Assembly (NCBI GenBank): GCA_031254095.1
Contig: JAIRVC010000161.1
Coordinates: 1-7,443, forward strand
Length of the DNA stretch: 7,443 bases
DNA from: Acidobacteriota bacterium
Lineage (GTDB): Bacteria; Acidobacteriota; UBA6911
Direction of reading: 5' to 3'
In this document: piece by piece, positions 6,568 to 7,443 of the stretch
How positions within the stretch are numbered: the stretch's first letter is position 1
Layout of the letters: each line of letters begins with the position of its first letter
Notes under the pieces: generated by a model
The model's input: only the letters and a program-made list of their open reading frames with translations
Database searches by the model: none
What the model was told of the DNA's origin: nothing
Translations under genes and position numbers: made by a program

Positions 6568-7443
6568 ATGTTTTTACGCCTATCGCGGGTTCTGGTTCTG
6601 ATTCTTGCCGGTTTTGCGCTGCTGGCCGGCGTTTCGTCAAACGCGCAGTTTTCCCGGGATTTTTCGGACCCGACATTTCGCGTCGATGTGGATCTTGTAA
6701 ACGTCCTGTGTTCGGTGTTCGACAAAAGAACCCAATCGTTTGTCACCGCGCTGGGACAGAGCGATTTCAGCATTTTCGAAGACGGCAGGAGGCAGGAAAT
6801 TACAAACTTTACGCGGGAAACCGACCTGCCGCTGACGCTCGCCATGCTTGTTGACACCAGCGACTCCGTCGCTCCGAAACTGCAATTTGAGCGGGACGCC
6901 GCCATAAGCTTCTTTTACAACGTCCTTAAAGAAAACGACCGCGCCATGCTGGTGGAATTCAATTCATCGGTCAAACTCCTGCAGGATTTTACCGACGATC
7001 CAAACAAGCTTGCCAACGAGGCCAGAAAGCTTCGCGCCGGCGGAAATTCATCGCTTTTTGACGCCATTGACGTTGTTTGCGATCAAAAAATGATTCGTGA
7101 AGCCGGGCGCAAAGCGATGATTATTTTGTCCGACGGCAACGACAGCGGAAGCTCCGTGAACTATAACCGGGCGGTTGAAATGGCGTTGCGCGCCGAATGC
7201 ACCATTTTTTCCGTCAGCGTCAGCAAGGGCGGTTTTTTCGGCACGGGTGACGATACAAAAAGAGGCGACAAAAACTTACAGAACCTTGCGAAGGAAACCG
7301 GCGGTAAAGTGTTTTTCCCATTCAAGGTGGAAGAGCTTGAGGAAGCGTTCCGCCAGATTAATCAGGAACTTCGCAGTCAGTACAGCATCGGCTACGTATC
7401 CTCAAATAACAGGAGGGATGGAAGTTACCGCAAGCTGGAAATC
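6568..7443 (+). CDS. Secreted VWFA-related Acidobacterial-domain protein (cut by the window edge)
   Basis: The first 292 residues are visible and the frame is open to the last base. A Sec signal peptide is clear: basic start MFLRLSR, hydrophobic core to about residue 22, likely cleavage after SSNA at 23-26. Residues 38-82 form the segment that precedes the A domain in this family, with DFSIFEDG and then REXTDLP-like RETDLPLT. The von Willebrand A domain follows, with metal-site residues DTSDS at 96-100 and LSDGND at 187-192; the usual Thr of the site appears to be Ser in GGNSSLFDAI. FGTGDD at 224-229 and SQYSIGYVSSN at 270-280 complete the pattern. This architecture matches the 'VWFA-related Acidobacterial domain' family, abundant in Acidobacteriota and without an established function. 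Such domains usually bind proteins through a divalent cation, so an extracytoplasmic adhesion or scaffold role is inferred. Confidence 0.9.
   Translation, partial: MFLRLSRVLVLILAGFALLAGVSSNAQFSRDFSDPTFRVDVDLVNVLCSVFDKRTQSFVTALGQSDFSIFEDGRRQEITNFTRETDLPLTLAMLVDTSDSVAPKLQFERDAAISFFYNVLKENDRAMLVEFNSSVKLLQDFTDDPNKLANEARKLRAGGNSSLFDAIDVVCDQKMIREAGRKAMIILSDGNDSGSSVNYNRAVEMALRAECTIFSVSVSKGGFFGTGDDTKRGDKNLQNLAKETGGKVFFPFKVEELEEAFRQINQELRSQYSIGYVSSNNRRDGSYRKLEI

Noticed and set aside
6474..6905. The long upstream extension of the aldo/keto reductase frame.
   Set aside because: It is antisense to the signal peptide and A-domain coding sequence of the VWFA gene and unlike any reductase N-terminus; the family start is at 6473.

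Overview
This window looks like chromosomal DNA of a member of the Acidobacteriota. The best evidence is the secreted protein at the right edge. It has the layout of the 'VWFA-related Acidobacterial domain' family: a signal peptide, then a short D-F-x-I/V-x-E-D-G segment, a von Willebrand A fold with a DTSDS metal site, and a QYSIGY end. The FtsH and TilS proteins also read like acidobacterial homologues. Both assignments are from memory of the families, not from a search.

Left part (1-3674, minus strand): an apparent housekeeping cluster read right to left, tilS then ftsH then folP. It covers tRNA-Ile lysidine modification, membrane proteolysis and folate synthesis, and folP runs off the left edge. 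ftsH is in two overlapping frames: a membrane-anchor part (TTG start at 2129) and an AAA+/zinc-protease part (ATG at 1698). They overlap by one ATGA and their summed length equals one normal FtsH. tilS-ftsH-folP neighbourhoods are common in bacteria; the hpt gene often found between tilS and ftsH is absent.

Middle (3675-5208): a non-coding stretch with short AT-rich repeats leads into a good promoter and a tRNA-Gln (anticodon CUG, CCA encoded). Next comes plsC, a 1-acyl-glycerol-3-phosphate acyltransferase on the plus strand. plsC is bracketed by two copies of an approximately 125-bp repeat with terminal inverted repeats, placed in opposite orientations. The left copy ends exactly where the plsC GTG start begins. 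The right copy lies between plsC and the convergent gene that follows. The copies differ by paired changes that keep their stems, so the element looks like a non-autonomous, MITE-like structured repeat.

Right part (5209-7443): on the minus strand, an aldo/keto reductase is followed by an 80-residue leucine-zipper protein of unknown function. Diverging from the reductase on the plus strand is the VWFA protein, which has a strong sigma70-type promoter whose -10 box lies in a perfect palindrome.

I see no prophage, CRISPR array, defence system or complete transposase gene. The two items most worth following up are the split ftsH and the repeat pair around plsC.
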